Below, one piece after another: positions 1-9,047 of a stretch of DNA of 64,000 nucleotides (within the stretch, counting starts at the first letter, position 1; each line of letters starts with the position of its first letter). Below the pieces are notes generated by a model that searched no databases, was not told the DNA's origin, and saw only the letters and a program-made list of their open reading frames with translations. Source of the DNA: CAZYQW01 sp964649825 (GTDB taxonomy: Bacteria; Planctomycetota; B15-G4; JADJEK01); assembly GCA_964649825.1 (NCBI GenBank), contig CAZYQW010000138.1, forward strand, positions 54,859 through 118,858, written 5' to 3'. Both the position numbers and the translations under genes were made by a program.

Positions 1-98
1 TCGCGCACCGCGAACACGATGCGCGCCTTGTGCACCGCGCCGCCGCGGCAGACAGTCTCGGTCGTGAAACCGGGGTAGAGAGGCGGGGGGACGTTCAT
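1..98 (-). CDS. Unidentified protein, N-terminal fragment
   Basis: An open frame begins with ATG at position 98 and runs off the left edge of the window without a stop. The 32 visible residues start MNVPPPLYPGFTTETVCRGG. They carry no signal peptide and no motif I recognise. The frame is divergent from the lipoprotein gene at 265, with about 165 bp between them. It could be the start of a real gene or a chance open frame in GC-rich DNA, and the fragment is too short to decide. Confidence 0.35.
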   Translation of the reverse strand, partial: MNVPPPLYPGFTTETVCRGGAVHKARIVFAVR

Positions 99-264
99 GA
101 GAGCGACGCATCGTAGAGGCTCACGGGGACGCCGGGAGCGCGGTGCATCGCGCCGATCTTTCTTCCACTCGTCGCGTGCCCCCCTCTCGCCTCGCGGTCA
201 CCGGGCTCGCTTGACGGTCGATCAGCCCCGACGTAGACTCCCCCGTTTTGGTGCGGACGCCAAG

Positions 265-831
265 ATGAACCCCCGCCGAGCCGTCCTTCCCGTGGTCTCG
301 CTTCTCGTGGCTATCACGTTCGGCTGCGCTTCGATCCCCGACGGGGTCGATGGCGCAAAGACGCTCAGCTTCGGCTTCTATGACTTCAAAACGCAGTCGA
401 TGCTCGTGCTCGTCAACGAGAGCCATCCCGACTTCCACGACGTGTATTCCACGCCTCGGGAGAACGCGACGATCAAGGTGATGCCCGACGACGAGCTGCT
501 CGATCTCATCCAGTCGGCCGCGAGCAAGGGCTACTTCGAATACGCCGAGCCGGGGCGCGTGAACGTACCGAACACGTTCAAGATGCTCGTCGTGAGCGCG
601 GACGGGAAGGACTACTCGTTCCCGATCTACAGCGGGCTGGGGGGGGTCCATCCCGAGATCGTGCAGGCGTTCACCGACATCCAGATCGAGTTCAGCCGCG
701 TCTACAACAGCATCCATCAGCTCCAGTACATCAGCGCGACGTCGAGCGGCGGCTCGAACTACTTCGAACGCGAACGCGAGCGCCTGCGTCAAGAGAACCT
801 CGACCGTATCCAAGAAGGCGGTGATCGGTGA
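265..831 (+). CDS. Hypothetical lipoprotein
   Basis: A 188-residue protein of unknown function. I chose the ATG at 265 because it starts a classic export signal: MNPRR, then a hydrophobic stretch ending ITFGC, where Cys is followed by Ala-Ser. The lipobox is slightly degenerate (Thr-Phe-Gly-Cys), so it may be a lipoprotein or a plain secreted protein. The reading frame stays open upstream to 97, but that extension is arginine-rich and buries the signal. The C-terminus is a charged helix rich in Arg and Glu. The stop overlaps the kdsB start by 4 bp (GTGA), so translation is coupled to the KDO pathway gene. I do not recognise the family. Confidence 0.75.
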   Translation: MNPRRAVLPVVSLLVAITFGCASIPDGVDGAKTLSFGFYDFKTQSMLVLVNESHPDFHDVYSTPRENATIKVMPDDELLDLIQSAASKGYFEYAEPGRVNVPNTFKMLVVSADGKDYSFPIYSGLGGVHPEIVQAFTDIQIEFSRVYNSIHQLQYISATSSGGSNYFERERERLRQENLDRIQEGGDR

Positions 832-1577
832 GCGGCGTCGCCGCCATCATTCCCGCCCGCATCGGCTCCACCCGCCTCCCCAACAAGCCGCTCCTCCGAG
901 CCACCGGCAAGTACCTCATTCAGCACGTGCACGAGCGCGTGTCGGCCGCCCAACGCATCGATCGGGTGTGCGTCGCGACCGATTCTCCCGACATCATGCG
1001 TGCCGTCCAGTCGTTCGGGGGGGAAGCGTTCCTGACGTCGCCCGATCACCAGAGCGGGACCGATCGCGTGGCCGAGGTCGCGCGGAAGATCGACGCCGGT
1101 TTCGTGCTGAACGTCCAGGGCGATGAGCCGGACATCGCGCCCGACGACCTCGACCGGCTCGCCGGCGAGCTCGAAGCCCATCCCGGCACGATCGTCACCC
1201 TCGCGGTTCCGATTCGCGACCGAGAGACGTACGAAGATCCCCATGCGGTGAAGGTCGTCGTCGACGCGAACGGAGGCGCCCTCTACTTCAGCCGAGCATC
1301 GATCCCCTACGCGCCGGCGTTCGAGCGCCTCACGCACGTCGTCGCGCGCAAGCACCTCGGCGTCTACGGGTTCTCGCGAGAGACTCTGTCGCGGTTCACC
1401 GGCCTCGCCTCGGCGCCGCTCGAGACGGCCGAGCGGCTCGAGCAGCTCCGCGCGCTGCATCACGGCATCCCGATCCGCGTGCTCGACACCGAGTGCGACT
1501 CGATCGGCATCGACACCGAACAGGACTACGAACGGTTCGTCGCGGAGTATCGCCGCCAAGTAGGAACGTCGAAATGA
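828..1577 (+). CDS. kdsB: 3-deoxy-manno-octulosonate cytidylyltransferase (CMP-KDO synthetase)
   Basis: Activates KDO with CTP to CMP-KDO for lipopolysaccharide inner-core synthesis in the cytoplasm. The 249-residue length is typical of the family. Visible motifs are the N-terminal nucleotide-binding loop IPARIGSTRLPNKPL at about residue 8, CVATD at about 48, SGTDRVAEV near 80 and the LNVQGDEP metal/CMP-binding motif near 97. The start is GTG at 828, inside the preceding stop (GTGA). The stop overlaps the pyrG start in an ATGA, so kdsB and pyrG are coupled; PyrG supplies the CTP that KdsB consumes. The gene implies that this organism makes KDO and therefore some form of LPS. Confidence 0.97.
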   Translation: MSGVAAIIPARIGSTRLPNKPLLRATGKYLIQHVHERVSAAQRIDRVCVATDSPDIMRAVQSFGGEAFLTSPDHQSGTDRVAEVARKIDAGFVLNVQGDEPDIAPDDLDRLAGELEAHPGTIVTLAVPIRDRETYEDPHAVKVVVDANGGALYFSRASIPYAPAFERLTHVVARKHLGVYGFSRETLSRFTGLASAPLETAERLEQLRALHHGIPIRVLDTECDSIGIDTEQDYERFVAEYRRQVGTSK

Positions 1578-3184
1578 CCAAGCACATCTTCATCACCGGT
1601 GGCGTCGTCTCTTCGCTCGGGAAAGGCCTGACGACCGCAAGCATCGGTTTGATCCTCGAGAGCCGGGGTCTGCGCATCCGGATCCAGAAGCTCGACCCGT
1701 ACCTGAACGTCGACCCGGGAACGATGAACCCGTTCCAGCACGGCGAAGTGTACGTGCTCCCCGATGGAACCGAGACCGACCTCGACCTCGGCCACTACGA
1801 GCGGTTCACGAACGCCCCCCTCTCACGCGAGAGCAACGTGACGTCGGGACGGATCTACCAGGAGGTGATCCGCAAGGAGCGCGCCGGCGAGTACCTCGGG
1901 GACACGGTGCAGGTGATTCCACACGTCACCGACGAGATCAAGCGATGCATCGCCGCGCTCGCCGGCGACGACGTGGACGTCGTGCTGACGGAGATCGGCG
2001 GCACCGTCGGCGACATCGAGAGCCACCCGTTCCTCGAGGCGATCCGTCAGTTCAAGCTCGACGTCGGTTCGGAGAACGTCCTCTACATCCACATGACGCT
2101 GCTGCCCTACCTTCGCGCGAGCGGCGAGATGAAGACGAAGCCGACGCAGCAGTCGGTCGGCAAGCTGCGCGAAATCGGTATCCAACCCGACGTCCTGATC
2201 TGCCGCTGCGAGAAGCCGGTCACCGATGACCTGCGCAAGAAGATCTCGCTGTTCTGCAACGTCGAGCCGGGCGCGGTGCTGGAGGAGAAGGACGTCGACT
2301 TCTCCATCTACGAGGTGCCGCTCGTCCTCGAAGCGCAGGGGCTGGATCGCCTCATCACGAAGCGGCTCGGGCTCCCGGAGGCGAAGACGCGCCTGGATGA
2401 TTGGCGCCAGACCGTCGAGGTGATCAAGAACCCGGAGACGGAGGTCGAGATCGCCGTCGTGGGGAAATACATCGAGCTGCAGGACTCCTACAAGTCCATC
2501 TATGAGTCGATCGCACACGGCGGCATCGCGAACCGCACGCGCGTGAAGGTCAGGCGTCTCGACGCCGAAGAGGTCGACGTGCGCGGCGCCGACGTGGCGC
2601 TCGCCGGCGTCGACGGCGTGCTCGTGCCCGGCGGGTTCGGCGTGCGCGGCGTCGCCGGAAAGATCTCTGCCGTGCGCTACGCGCGCGAGCGCGGCGTGCC
2701 GTACTTCGGAATCTGCTACGGACTGCAGATGGCGGTGATCGAGTTCGCTCGCCACGTCCTCGGTCTGAGGACGGCGGACACGACGGAGAACGACCCCGAC
2801 TGCGAGCATCCGGTGATCTGCCTGCTGGAGGAGCAGCGCGAAGTGAAGCAGATGGGAGGAACGATGCGGCTCGGCGCTCAGACATGCACCGTTCTGTCGG
2901 GTCGCGCTCTCGAGGCGTATGGAACCGCCTCCGTCAGCGAGCGGCACCGGCATCGCTACGAGCTGAACAACGCGTACCGCGATCGCCTCGCCGCGGAAGG
3001 ACTCGTCGTCACCGGCGTGAACGAGGAGCTCGACCTGGCCGAGATCGTCGAGATCCCGAGCCACCCGTGGTTCGTCGCGGTGCAGTATCACCCCGAGTTC
3101 CAATCGAAACCGACGAAGCCGCATCCGCTGTTCCGCGACTTCGTTCAGGCGGCGCTGCAGCTTCGAGCCGAGCGCCAGAAGTAG
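1574..3184 (+). CDS. pyrG: CTP synthase
   Basis: Converts UTP to CTP using glutamine or ammonia and ATP; last step of de novo cytidine nucleotide synthesis. With the ATG at 1574 the protein is 536 residues, the usual PyrG length. The N-terminal amidoligase domain (about 1-270) opens with the P-loop-like GGVVSSLGKG and contains IGGTVGDIES. The C-terminal class I glutamine amidotransferase domain has VPGGFGVRG, the nucleophile Cys in GICYGLQ and the His-Glu pair in QYHPEF. The frame is open upstream to 1493, but that stretch lies inside kdsB; the ATG at 1574 overlaps the kdsB stop as ATGA. Confidence 0.98.
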   Translation: MTKHIFITGGVVSSLGKGLTTASIGLILESRGLRIRIQKLDPYLNVDPGTMNPFQHGEVYVLPDGTETDLDLGHYERFTNAPLSRESNVTSGRIYQEVIRKERAGEYLGDTVQVIPHVTDEIKRCIAALAGDDVDVVLTEIGGTVGDIESHPFLEAIRQFKLDVGSENVLYIHMTLLPYLRASGEMKTKPTQQSVGKLREIGIQPDVLICRCEKPVTDDLRKKISLFCNVEPGAVLEEKDVDFSIYEVPLVLEAQGLDRLITKRLGLPEAKTRLDDWRQTVEVIKNPETEVEIAVVGKYIELQDSYKSIYESIAHGGIANRTRVKVRRLDAEEVDVRGADVALAGVDGVLVPGGFGVRGVAGKISAVRYARERGVPYFGICYGLQMAVIEFARHVLGLRTADTTENDPDCEHPVICLLEEQREVKQMGGTMRLGAQTCTVLSGRALEAYGTASVSERHRHRYELNNAYRDRLAAEGLVVTGVNEELDLAEIVEIPSHPWFVAVQYHPEFQSKPTKPHPLFRDFVQAALQLRAERQK

Positions 3185-3240
3185 CGGCGCCCCCCACACC
3201 AGCGGGCGCGTTCCATCGCCTCGTGCTCATGGCCGCGCTC

Positions 3241-4032
3241 TCATCCGATCGCGGCCCGCACCCGCCGGACGCGGTCGACGTCGACCGGCCGGCGCCAGTC
3301 GCCGTCCTCCTTCAGCGACGAGCCGACGATCAGCGCGCTCGCCGCCGCGAACGACGCGGCGTTCCTCTCGTCGACGCCCGAGCCAACGGCGACCGGTCGT
3401 CCCGCCCGGCACGCGGCCTCGACGTCCTCGACCACGGTGGCGCGGCCGGTGGCGACGCCGGTGACGATCAAGACGTCCGCGCCGCAGAACGCGGTTCCGC
3501 GCGCGATCTCCTCGAGGGTGACGTCGGCGGTCACCGCATGGGCCGCGTGCTTCTTCTTCACGTCCGCCCAGATCGCGACGTCAGCGCCGAGCGCGCGTCG
3601 CACGCGCAGCAGCTCGCCGGCGCAGGCGTCGATCCAACCCTCGTCCGCGACGTGCGCGTAGGCAAAGCCTTCGACGCGAACGAACGACGCACCGGCCGCG
3701 ACGGCGACGCCGAGCGCTTCGCGGTTCGCCGCCGCGAGGAGCTGCACCCCGAACGGGACGCAAAGCCGCCCCACCGCGCGCGCGGCGATCGCCGCCGCGG
3801 CGACCGTCTCCGGCGCGACGGTGCCGCGCGTGTACGGGACGTCGCCCATGTTCTCGAGGATCAACGCGTCGCACCCGCCTTCGACGAGCGCCTCGGCGTC
3901 GCGCCGCGCCGCGTCCTCGATCCGCTCGACGTCGCCGTCGAACGCGGGGCTTCCGGGGAGCGGAAGCAGGTGGACCATCCCGACGAACGCGGGACGACCG
4001 CGCCCGCCGAGATCGAGCCGCGCCGCCGTCAT
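3241..4032 (-). CDS. BtpA/SgcQ family TIM-barrel protein
   Basis: A 263-residue protein of the BtpA family, named for a cyanobacterial factor needed for photosystem I; outside phototrophs the role is unknown. Family features are the opening GMVHLLPLPGSP after about 15 residues, ALILENMGDVPY near 60, WADVKKKHA near 155 and the phosphate-binding-like VAVGSGVDERN near 215, consistent with a TIM barrel. The ATG at 4032 overlaps the stop of the upstream BNR-repeat gene by 4 bp (ATGA), so the two are co-translated. A longer open frame to 4851 exists, but it only shadows the BNR gene. No photosynthesis genes are near, so the substrate here is open. Confidence 0.88.
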   Translation of the reverse strand: MTAARLDLGGRGRPAFVGMVHLLPLPGSPAFDGDVERIEDAARRDAEALVEGGCDALILENMGDVPYTRGTVAPETVAAAAIAARAVGRLCVPFGVQLLAAANREALGVAVAAGASFVRVEGFAYAHVADEGWIDACAGELLRVRRALGADVAIWADVKKKHAAHAVTADVTLEEIARGTAFCGADVLIVTGVATGRATVVEDVEAACRAGRPVAVGSGVDERNAASFAAASALIVGSSLKEDGDWRRPVDVDRVRRVRAAIG

Positions 4033-5138
4033 TCCGCCTCGAAACGAACCGCGTAGACCGGCGGCAGGTGGCTCGAGACGCACGTCCACGAGTCGCCCTG
4101 ATCCTCCGACACGAAGAGCGAGCCCGTCGTGCTCCCGAACGCGAGGCGGTCGCCGCTCTCGTCGATGTCGAACGCATGGCGGAACACGACGTCGTACGCA
4201 TGCTCCTGCGGCAGCCCCCGCGTCATCACGTCGAAGCTCCGGCCGCCGTCTCGCGTCCGCGTCACCACGAGGCGCCCGTCGACCGGGATCCGGACCTCGT
4301 CCTTCACGGCAGGGATGAACCACGCGGTGTCCGGCTCGCTCGGGTGGACGACCACCGGAAAGCCGAAGGTCGACGGCCCCGCCTTTGCGATCTCGGTCCA
4401 TGACATGCTTCCATCGGTCGAACGGAAGATGCCGTTGTGGTGCTGCACCCAGAGATGGTCCGGGCTCGCCTTGCACTGGACCAGACAGTGCGGGTCCTGG
4501 ATGTTCGGGTTGTTCGCCTGGTCGGGCGGCATGTACTCGGCGCGCATGCCCTCGGCCCGACAGTTCCAGCTCGCGCCGTCGTCCTCCGTCATCCAGACGC
4601 CGCCGCAGGAAACGCCGAGGCGCACGGTCGCCGAATCGCGCGGGTCGACGCAGATCGAGTGGATGCCGGGCTGGTCGGCGCCGCCGCCGAACCACTCCTT
4701 CCGTCCCAGGTGATCCCACAGCGATCGCGAGAGCTCCCACGTCGCCCCGCGATCCGTGCTTCGGAACAACCCGCCGGGGATCGTCCCGCACCATAGACCG
4801 CCGTCGTCGCGGCCCCCCGTCGCGAACGACCAGACCATCGTCAGCTTCCACGGCAACGGTCGTCCGCTGCCATCCACGTCGACCTCCCCCTCGGGCTGAT
4901 CGGGATAGACCGGCGTTCCGACCTCGGCGAACGACCGTCCTCCGTCGTCGCTGCGATGGACCTTGTCGCCGAAGTGCCCGTGATGCACTCCGACGTAGAT
5001 CGCGCCGTCCCGCGGATCCGGCAGGACCACGGAGCAGTGAACGCCGGGAAACAAGTGGCGCTCGACGGACCAGCCGTTCGAAGTTCGATCGAGTTGAAAG
5101 AGCCCCTTGCGGGTCGCGACGTGGATGCGACGACTCAT
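4029..5138 (-). CDS. BNR/Asp-box repeat beta-propeller protein (sialidase-like fold)
   Basis: A 369-residue protein built of repeated S-x-D-x-G-x-(S/T)-W blades, such as RSDDGGRSF, RSTDRGATW, TEDDGASW, RSTDGSMSW and SEDQGDSW, typical of BNR/Asp-box propellers. It lacks a signal peptide, so it is probably cytoplasmic, unlike secreted sialidases. I chose the ATG at 5138 because an AGAGGAAG ribosome-binding site lies just upstream; the frame extends 20 residues further without support. It sits 19 bp downstream of the MoaD-like gene and overlaps the BtpA-family gene. From memory, propeller proteins of this type recur beside MoaD/ThiS-like genes in many bacteria, but the function of the pair is not known to me. 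Confidence 0.85.
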   Translation of the reverse strand: MSRRIHVATRKGLFQLDRTSNGWSVERHLFPGVHCSVVLPDPRDGAIYVGVHHGHFGDKVHRSDDGGRSFAEVGTPVYPDQPEGEVDVDGSGRPLPWKLTMVWSFATGGRDDGGLWCGTIPGGLFRSTDRGATWELSRSLWDHLGRKEWFGGGADQPGIHSICVDPRDSATVRLGVSCGGVWMTEDDGASWNCRAEGMRAEYMPPDQANNPNIQDPHCLVQCKASPDHLWVQHHNGIFRSTDGSMSWTEIAKAGPSTFGFPVVVHPSEPDTAWFIPAVKDEVRIPVDGRLVVTRTRDGGRSFDVMTRGLPQEHAYDVVFRHAFDIDESGDRLAFGSTTGSLFVSEDQGDSWTCVSSHLPPVYAVRFEAE

Positions 5139-5157
5139 CGATTCTTCCTCTTTTGGA

Positions 5158-5427
5158 TCAACCGCCGGACAGCGCCTGCATGACGTGGATCGCCCCATCA
5201 GGGGGTACGGCGTCGCTCAAGCCGGTTCGATCGCGGATCGCGGCGCCGTTCACGAAGACCACCATGTGGTGGCGGAGATGCCCCTGATCGTCCAGCACGT
5301 AGCCGCGGGCGTTCGGGATCCTCGAGAAGACGTCGTCGAGCACCTCGCGCACGGTCTTGCCCGCGCCCTCCGTCTCGGGACAGGCGACGTGGCGTTGGAT
5401 GTTCTGCGTGAAGGAAACCCGCGCCAT
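5158..5427 (-). CDS. MoaD/ThiS family ubiquitin-like protein
   Basis: An 89-residue beta-grasp protein ending in Ser-Gly-Gly, the C-terminal Gly-Gly used by MoaD, ThiS and related sulfur carriers for adenylation and thiocarboxylation. Internal signatures are VREVLDDVF, GYVLDDQGHLR, HHMVVFVNG and the late segment DGAIHVMQAL. It leads a three-gene minus-strand operon with the BNR-propeller and BtpA genes. No E1-like MoeB/ThiF enzyme and no molybdopterin or thiamine gene is nearby, so it may serve another sulfur-transfer or protein-modification role. A GCGAGGA ribosome-binding site precedes the ATG. Confidence 0.88.
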   Translation of the reverse strand: MARVSFTQNIQRHVACPETEGAGKTVREVLDDVFSRIPNARGYVLDDQGHLRHHMVVFVNGAAIRDRTGLSDAVPPDGAIHVMQALSGG

Positions 5428-5542
5428 GGTCCTCGCTCGAACTCGGATGCGTCAGACGGACCATCCTACGCGTCGAGGGCGGCCGGGGTCGAGACCCCAG
5501 CCGCCCTCGCGGACATCCGGAAAGTCGGGGCGGCTTCGCGCC

Positions 5543-6640
5543 TCAGTTGCTCGTGCCGATGACGTTCTCGACGAACAGGTTGTCGCCCGGATTGGTCGCG
5601 TCGTTCAGGTCGAGCTCGACGTTGTTCGTCACCCTGTTGCAGACGAACGAGTTGTCGGTGCCGTTGACGTGGACTCCGTCACGCAGGTTGTTCTTGATGT
5701 TGTTCTTGTAGTAGTACCCGTTGCTGCTGGCCAGGCCGACCCAGAGGCCGTCGAACAGGCTGCTTCGCACCTTGTTCCGGCTGAACTCGCAGTAGTCCGC
5801 GGAGTTCTCGATTCCGATGCTGCCCGTGTCGCGGATCGTGTTGCCGTCGACCACGACCAGGCTCGTGTCCTCCTCGAGGTCGATCCCGTCGTCCGCCGTG
5901 CCGCGCACGTCGTTGTCGATCAGCGAGCAGCCGAAGGTCGGCCCGGTCAGGAAGATTCCTTCGTTGCCGGTGCCCTTGATGCGATTGTCGATCGCGAGGC
6001 ACTGGCTCGTCGTGATGACGCCGCCCGCGTCACCGAACGCGAGACCGCTGGTCCCCGCCTCGAGCACGTCGCAGTCCTCGACGGTATTGAACGAGCCGTA
6101 GACGTGGATCCCGGTGCTGCCGGTCATCTCGACCTGGCAGCGACGGACGACCGCGCCCGACGTTCCCTGCAACCGAATCCCCGCGCCGCCGGACTTCTTC
6201 ACTTTCGTCTGGTCGATCACCAGGCCTTCGACGGACGCGGAGAGGATGCCGATCGCGACCGGCTGCTCGATCGAGCAGTTCGCGATCGTGACGTCCGCGC
6301 TTACCGCGACGTAGATGCCGTCCTCCTGGGAGTTTTTCAGGCGCAGCCCCTCGATCCGGATCCCCTGCGAGAAACCCACGGTGATCTGGTCCCCTGGCTG
6401 GCTCGTCAGGAGCTTCACGCTCCCGAGTCCTTTGAGGGTGACGCCGGTCTTGCCGATGACGTCGAGGTGCTCGTCGTACGTGCCGCTCGAGATCGCCACG
6501 ACGTCGCCGGGCCCCGCGGCATCGATCGCCGCTTGGATGGTCGGGAAGTCTTTGGGGACTTTGAGATTGGCGGCATCCACCGAATGATGGACGAACGCGT
6601 TCAGCGCGAGGGCAACGGCGATGCTCGGGATGGACTTCAT
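5543..6640 (-). CDS. Secreted right-handed parallel beta-helix protein
   Basis: A 365-residue exported protein. The signal peptide starts MKSIPSIAVALAL and ends near VDAAN. Directly after it comes FPTIQAAIDAAGPGDVVAI, the opening motif of pectate-lyase-like and NosD/CASH beta-helix proteins, followed by about twelve 20-25-residue rungs with repeated patterns such as GIRIEGLRLKNS, GIHVYGSFNTVEDC and GNTIRDTGSIGIENS. This fold usually binds or cleaves polysaccharides, but no catalytic residues can be assigned by eye. The ATG at 6640 has an AGGAG site 9 bp upstream. It stands alone, separated by 115 bp from the MoaD-like operon. Confidence 0.85.
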   Translation of the reverse strand: MKSIPSIAVALALNAFVHHSVDAANLKVPKDFPTIQAAIDAAGPGDVVAISSGTYDEHLDVIGKTGVTLKGLGSVKLLTSQPGDQITVGFSQGIRIEGLRLKNSQEDGIYVAVSADVTIANCSIEQPVAIGILSASVEGLVIDQTKVKKSGGAGIRLQGTSGAVVRRCQVEMTGSTGIHVYGSFNTVEDCDVLEAGTSGLAFGDAGGVITTSQCLAIDNRIKGTGNEGIFLTGPTFGCSLIDNDVRGTADDGIDLEEDTSLVVVDGNTIRDTGSIGIENSADYCEFSRNKVRSSLFDGLWVGLASSNGYYYKNNIKNNLRDGVHVNGTDNSFVCNRVTNNVELDLNDATNPGDNLFVENVIGTSN

Positions 6641-6792
6641 GGCTCGACTCCTGTGGTAGTGGGACGTCCACCGTTGCTCGGTGAACGGGACACAACGCCG
6701 GAATCGAGGCCGGAAGCCGTCACGGAAAGTCCGGCGAATCCGGGCGAAGAGCACGACGGTCGCCGCAAAATCTTGTCGGAACGTCGCTTGAA

Positions 6793-8007
6793 TCAGTCCT
6801 CGACGACGGACTTCGCCGCGGCTCGCACCTTCTCCGCGAGGGCGGCGCGGCGGTCTCGCGACCGCTTCCAATACTGGAAGCCGGACACGTTCCCGGTCGC
6901 GCCGCTCAGCCGCTCCTTGACCTCGCTTCCGAACGCGCCGACCGGGTCGTACGGGTCCCAGATCGGCGACGGCAGGGGGTGCTTCGCCAGGAACTCGCGG
7001 AGCGCCACCAGCGTCGCGGCCACGTCACCCTTCTCGAACTCCAGCATGAGATCGAGCTGGTGACGCAGAGCGAACTGCTCGCCCGAGACGGCGTCGTAGT
7101 CATACCGCTTCAGGCGGCTCGGCAGGCCGACGTCGGGCGCAAGCACGAGAGCGTAGGAAGCGGCCTCGATGAAGCCGCGATACTGCCGATACGTGAGGAA
7201 CGCGTGCTGGTTCTTGTCGTGCTGCGTCTGCAAGGTCCAACGCTTCCCGACCTCGGGCGCGAAGTTGCCGACGAAGTCGGCGAGCATCGCGTCGTAGAAG
7301 AACACCTCTTCGGGAGTTCCCGCCGTACGGTCGAGCGCCTCGTAGAACGACTCTTCGCCGTACGGTCCCCAGTTGCGCCATGTCTCGAGGAACTGAGCGA
7401 ACCGATCGGCCGAGACATCGATGTCGAGGCGCCGCTGGATCTCGGCGATCGCGAGCTCGGTCTCGGGAAGTCCTCCGTTGAGCAGCGCCTCCAACTGGGC
7501 CTTCGTGTCGACGTCGGCCAACCCCGGCGCCTTCCTCTTGCGGATGGCCGCCGCGAGCGCCTTGTTCTTGTCGTCCAGCGCGAGGAGTTCGCGAAACCCG
7601 AAGCGGTACATCACCTGCTGCGGCAGGGGAAACACGCGTTCGCCCGATGGCCCCTTCGCTTCCTTGGTCGTGCGCCCGCGGAACTTCTTCTTCTTCTGCT
7701 CCGACTCCTCGGGATAGGCGAGCTCGGCGGCGATCTGGCGCAGCCCCTTCCAGGTCGGGTTCTCCTCGCTGGAACCCGACGCGAACTCCGGCACGGTCGA
7801 CGTCACGTGCTCCCACGCGGCGTGGAACACCTCTTCTGTCTTCTTCCCCCGGCAGAGCTTCGAGAACCGCGCCGTCGCATCGGGAACGACGTCGATCGCG
7901 AGCGCGGCTCGATCGTTGGAGGGAGTTGATTTCGCGGCCGGCGCCGCACGCGCCGTCGTGGCGATGCACGCTGCGCTCAGCGCCAGAGCGAATCGGAATC
8001 GGCACAT
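6793..8007 (-). CDS. Hypothetical secreted protein
   Basis: A 404-residue protein of unknown function. The ATG at 8007 gives a signal peptide: MCRFRFALALSAACIATTARA, with the predicted cut before the A-P-A-A-K. The mature part is rich in charged and aromatic residues and looks mainly alpha-helical (ATWRNWGPYGEESFYEAL-type segments around 220-240, FREFLAKHPLPSP-type near 345). It has no repeats and no metal or catalytic motif that I recognise. The C-terminus (about 380-404) is a basic helix. It is divergent from the DUF1844 gene at 8075 across a 67-bp gap, so the two promoters must overlap. Confidence 0.7.
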   Translation of the reverse strand: MCRFRFALALSAACIATTARAAPAAKSTPSNDRAALAIDVVPDATARFSKLCRGKKTEEVFHAAWEHVTSTVPEFASGSSEENPTWKGLRQIAAELAYPEESEQKKKKFRGRTTKEAKGPSGERVFPLPQQVMYRFGFRELLALDDKNKALAAAIRKRKAPGLADVDTKAQLEALLNGGLPETELAIAEIQRRLDIDVSADRFAQFLETWRNWGPYGEESFYEALDRTAGTPEEVFFYDAMLADFVGNFAPEVGKRWTLQTQHDKNQHAFLTYRQYRGFIEAASYALVLAPDVGLPSRLKRYDYDAVSGEQFALRHQLDLMLEFEKGDVAATLVALREFLAKHPLPSPIWDPYDPVGAFGSEVKERLSGATGNVSGFQYWKRSRDRRAALAEKVRAAAKSVVED

Positions 8008-8074
8008 GGTCGCACTCCGGTAGTGACAGACACTCGATTCATCAGAGACTCTTCGGACTGATAGACTCCGCGCC

Positions 8075-8356
8075 ATGGTGAAACTCCCGTCGCCGGGTGA
8101 CATCCCGCCCGTCACGTTCAAGAACTTCGTGACCGAGCTCGCGTCGACCGCCCTCGTCTGCCTCGGCCACATCACTCATCCCGTGTCGGGGCGACGTCAG
8201 ACCGACGTCGCCCGCGCCGCTCACGTGATCGGTCTCCTGGCGATGGTCGCCGAGAAGACGGAGGGAAACCTCGACGAGAATGAGCAGGCGTACCTCGTCA
8301 CGGTGCTCCAGGATCTCAAGGAGAAGCTGGAGACGGCGCAGGACCAGCCGAACTGA
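8075..8356 (+). CDS. DUF1844 family protein
   Basis: A 93-residue cytoplasmic protein that matches the DUF1844 pattern: F-x-x-F-V-x-x-L-x-x-T-A-L-V-x-L-G near the start, then ARAAHVIGLLAMVAEKTEGN and a C-terminal LKEKLE helix. The family is common in Planctomycetota, Myxococcota and related groups and has no assigned function. Its last 41 bp overlap the 3' end of the convergent lipoprotein gene at 8316-9047. Confidence 0.85.
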   Translation: MVKLPSPGDIPPVTFKNFVTELASTALVCLGHITHPVSGRRQTDVARAAHVIGLLAMVAEKTEGNLDENEQAYLVTVLQDLKEKLETAQDQPN

Positions 8357-9047
8357 GCGACTCCCGCCACCTTCGGATCGCCTCCAGCTGGGACCTCGGC
8401 ATCTCGTCCTTCGCGCCGTACACGCGGTAACCGTGCTCCTCGTCGAACCGCAGGCGAAGGGCGCGCACCGCCGCCGCGCGCACGCGGGCATCGTCCGAGG
8501 CGAGGCGGTCGAGAAGCTCCTCGACCGAAGGCCCTTCGACGTCGTCGCGAAGGAGGTCGTGGTTCGCGAATCCGGTCAGGAAGTCGAGGAACTCGGCGGG
8601 TCGAAGCGCGAAGTCGACGCCGACGATCGCGACGTTGGTCGTGATGCCCAAGTCCAACAGACCCCGGTCGGAGAGGTGCGTCAGATCGAGCGTCCACTCG
8701 CGGAACCCGGGGTCGCCGTAGAGCGGGTACGCGTGATCGACGAGGTTCGAGCCTTCGCTCCGGAAGTACTCATGGATGTAGAACGGCCCGATCCCGAGCT
8801 CGCTCCGCTCCTCCTGCCAGACGTCGAGCAGTCCGTCCTTCAGCCCGGTCCAGTAGATCCCTCGGTACGACCCGAAGCCGACCTGCAGGAGCTTCGTGGC
8901 CCGAAGATTGAACTCGAGTCCCTCCGAGTACCCGATCGAAAGGTCGAGGGTCTGCGCGAGGTCGCGGCCGCGATCGGTCATGAAGACGCAACCGGGTCCG
9001 AAGCCCAAGACGGCGAGCAAGCAAAGGTTCCGCAACAGGGGCCTCAC
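8316..9047 (-). CDS. Hypothetical lipoprotein with C-terminal HEAT-like helix pair
   Basis: A 243-residue predicted lipoprotein; the signal ends LLAVLGFGPGC at about residue 20. The first 170 residues are aromatic and glycine-rich with short beta-like strands (QVGFGSYRGIYWTG, IYIHEYF-type segments), suggesting an outer-membrane-associated domain. Residues about 175-205 (VEELLDRLASDDARVRAAAVRAL) resemble one HEAT repeat. It overlaps the DUF1844 gene tail to tail by 41 bp. I do not recognise the family. Confidence 0.7.
   Translation of the reverse strand: MRPLLRNLCLLAVLGFGPGCVFMTDRGRDLAQTLDLSIGYSEGLEFNLRATKLLQVGFGSYRGIYWTGLKDGLLDVWQEERSELGIGPFYIHEYFRSEGSNLVDHAYPLYGDPGFREWTLDLTHLSDRGLLDLGITTNVAIVGVDFALRPAEFLDFLTGFANHDLLRDDVEGPSVEELLDRLASDDARVRAAAVRALRLRFDEEHGYRVYGAKDEMPRSQLEAIRRWRESLSSAGPAPSPASP

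Noticed and set aside
3241..4851. A 536-codon minus-strand open frame
   Set aside because: Only the 3' half (to 4032) is the BtpA-family protein; the 5' half is a GC-rich shadow of the BNR gene, and the ATG at 4032 has the coupled overlap.
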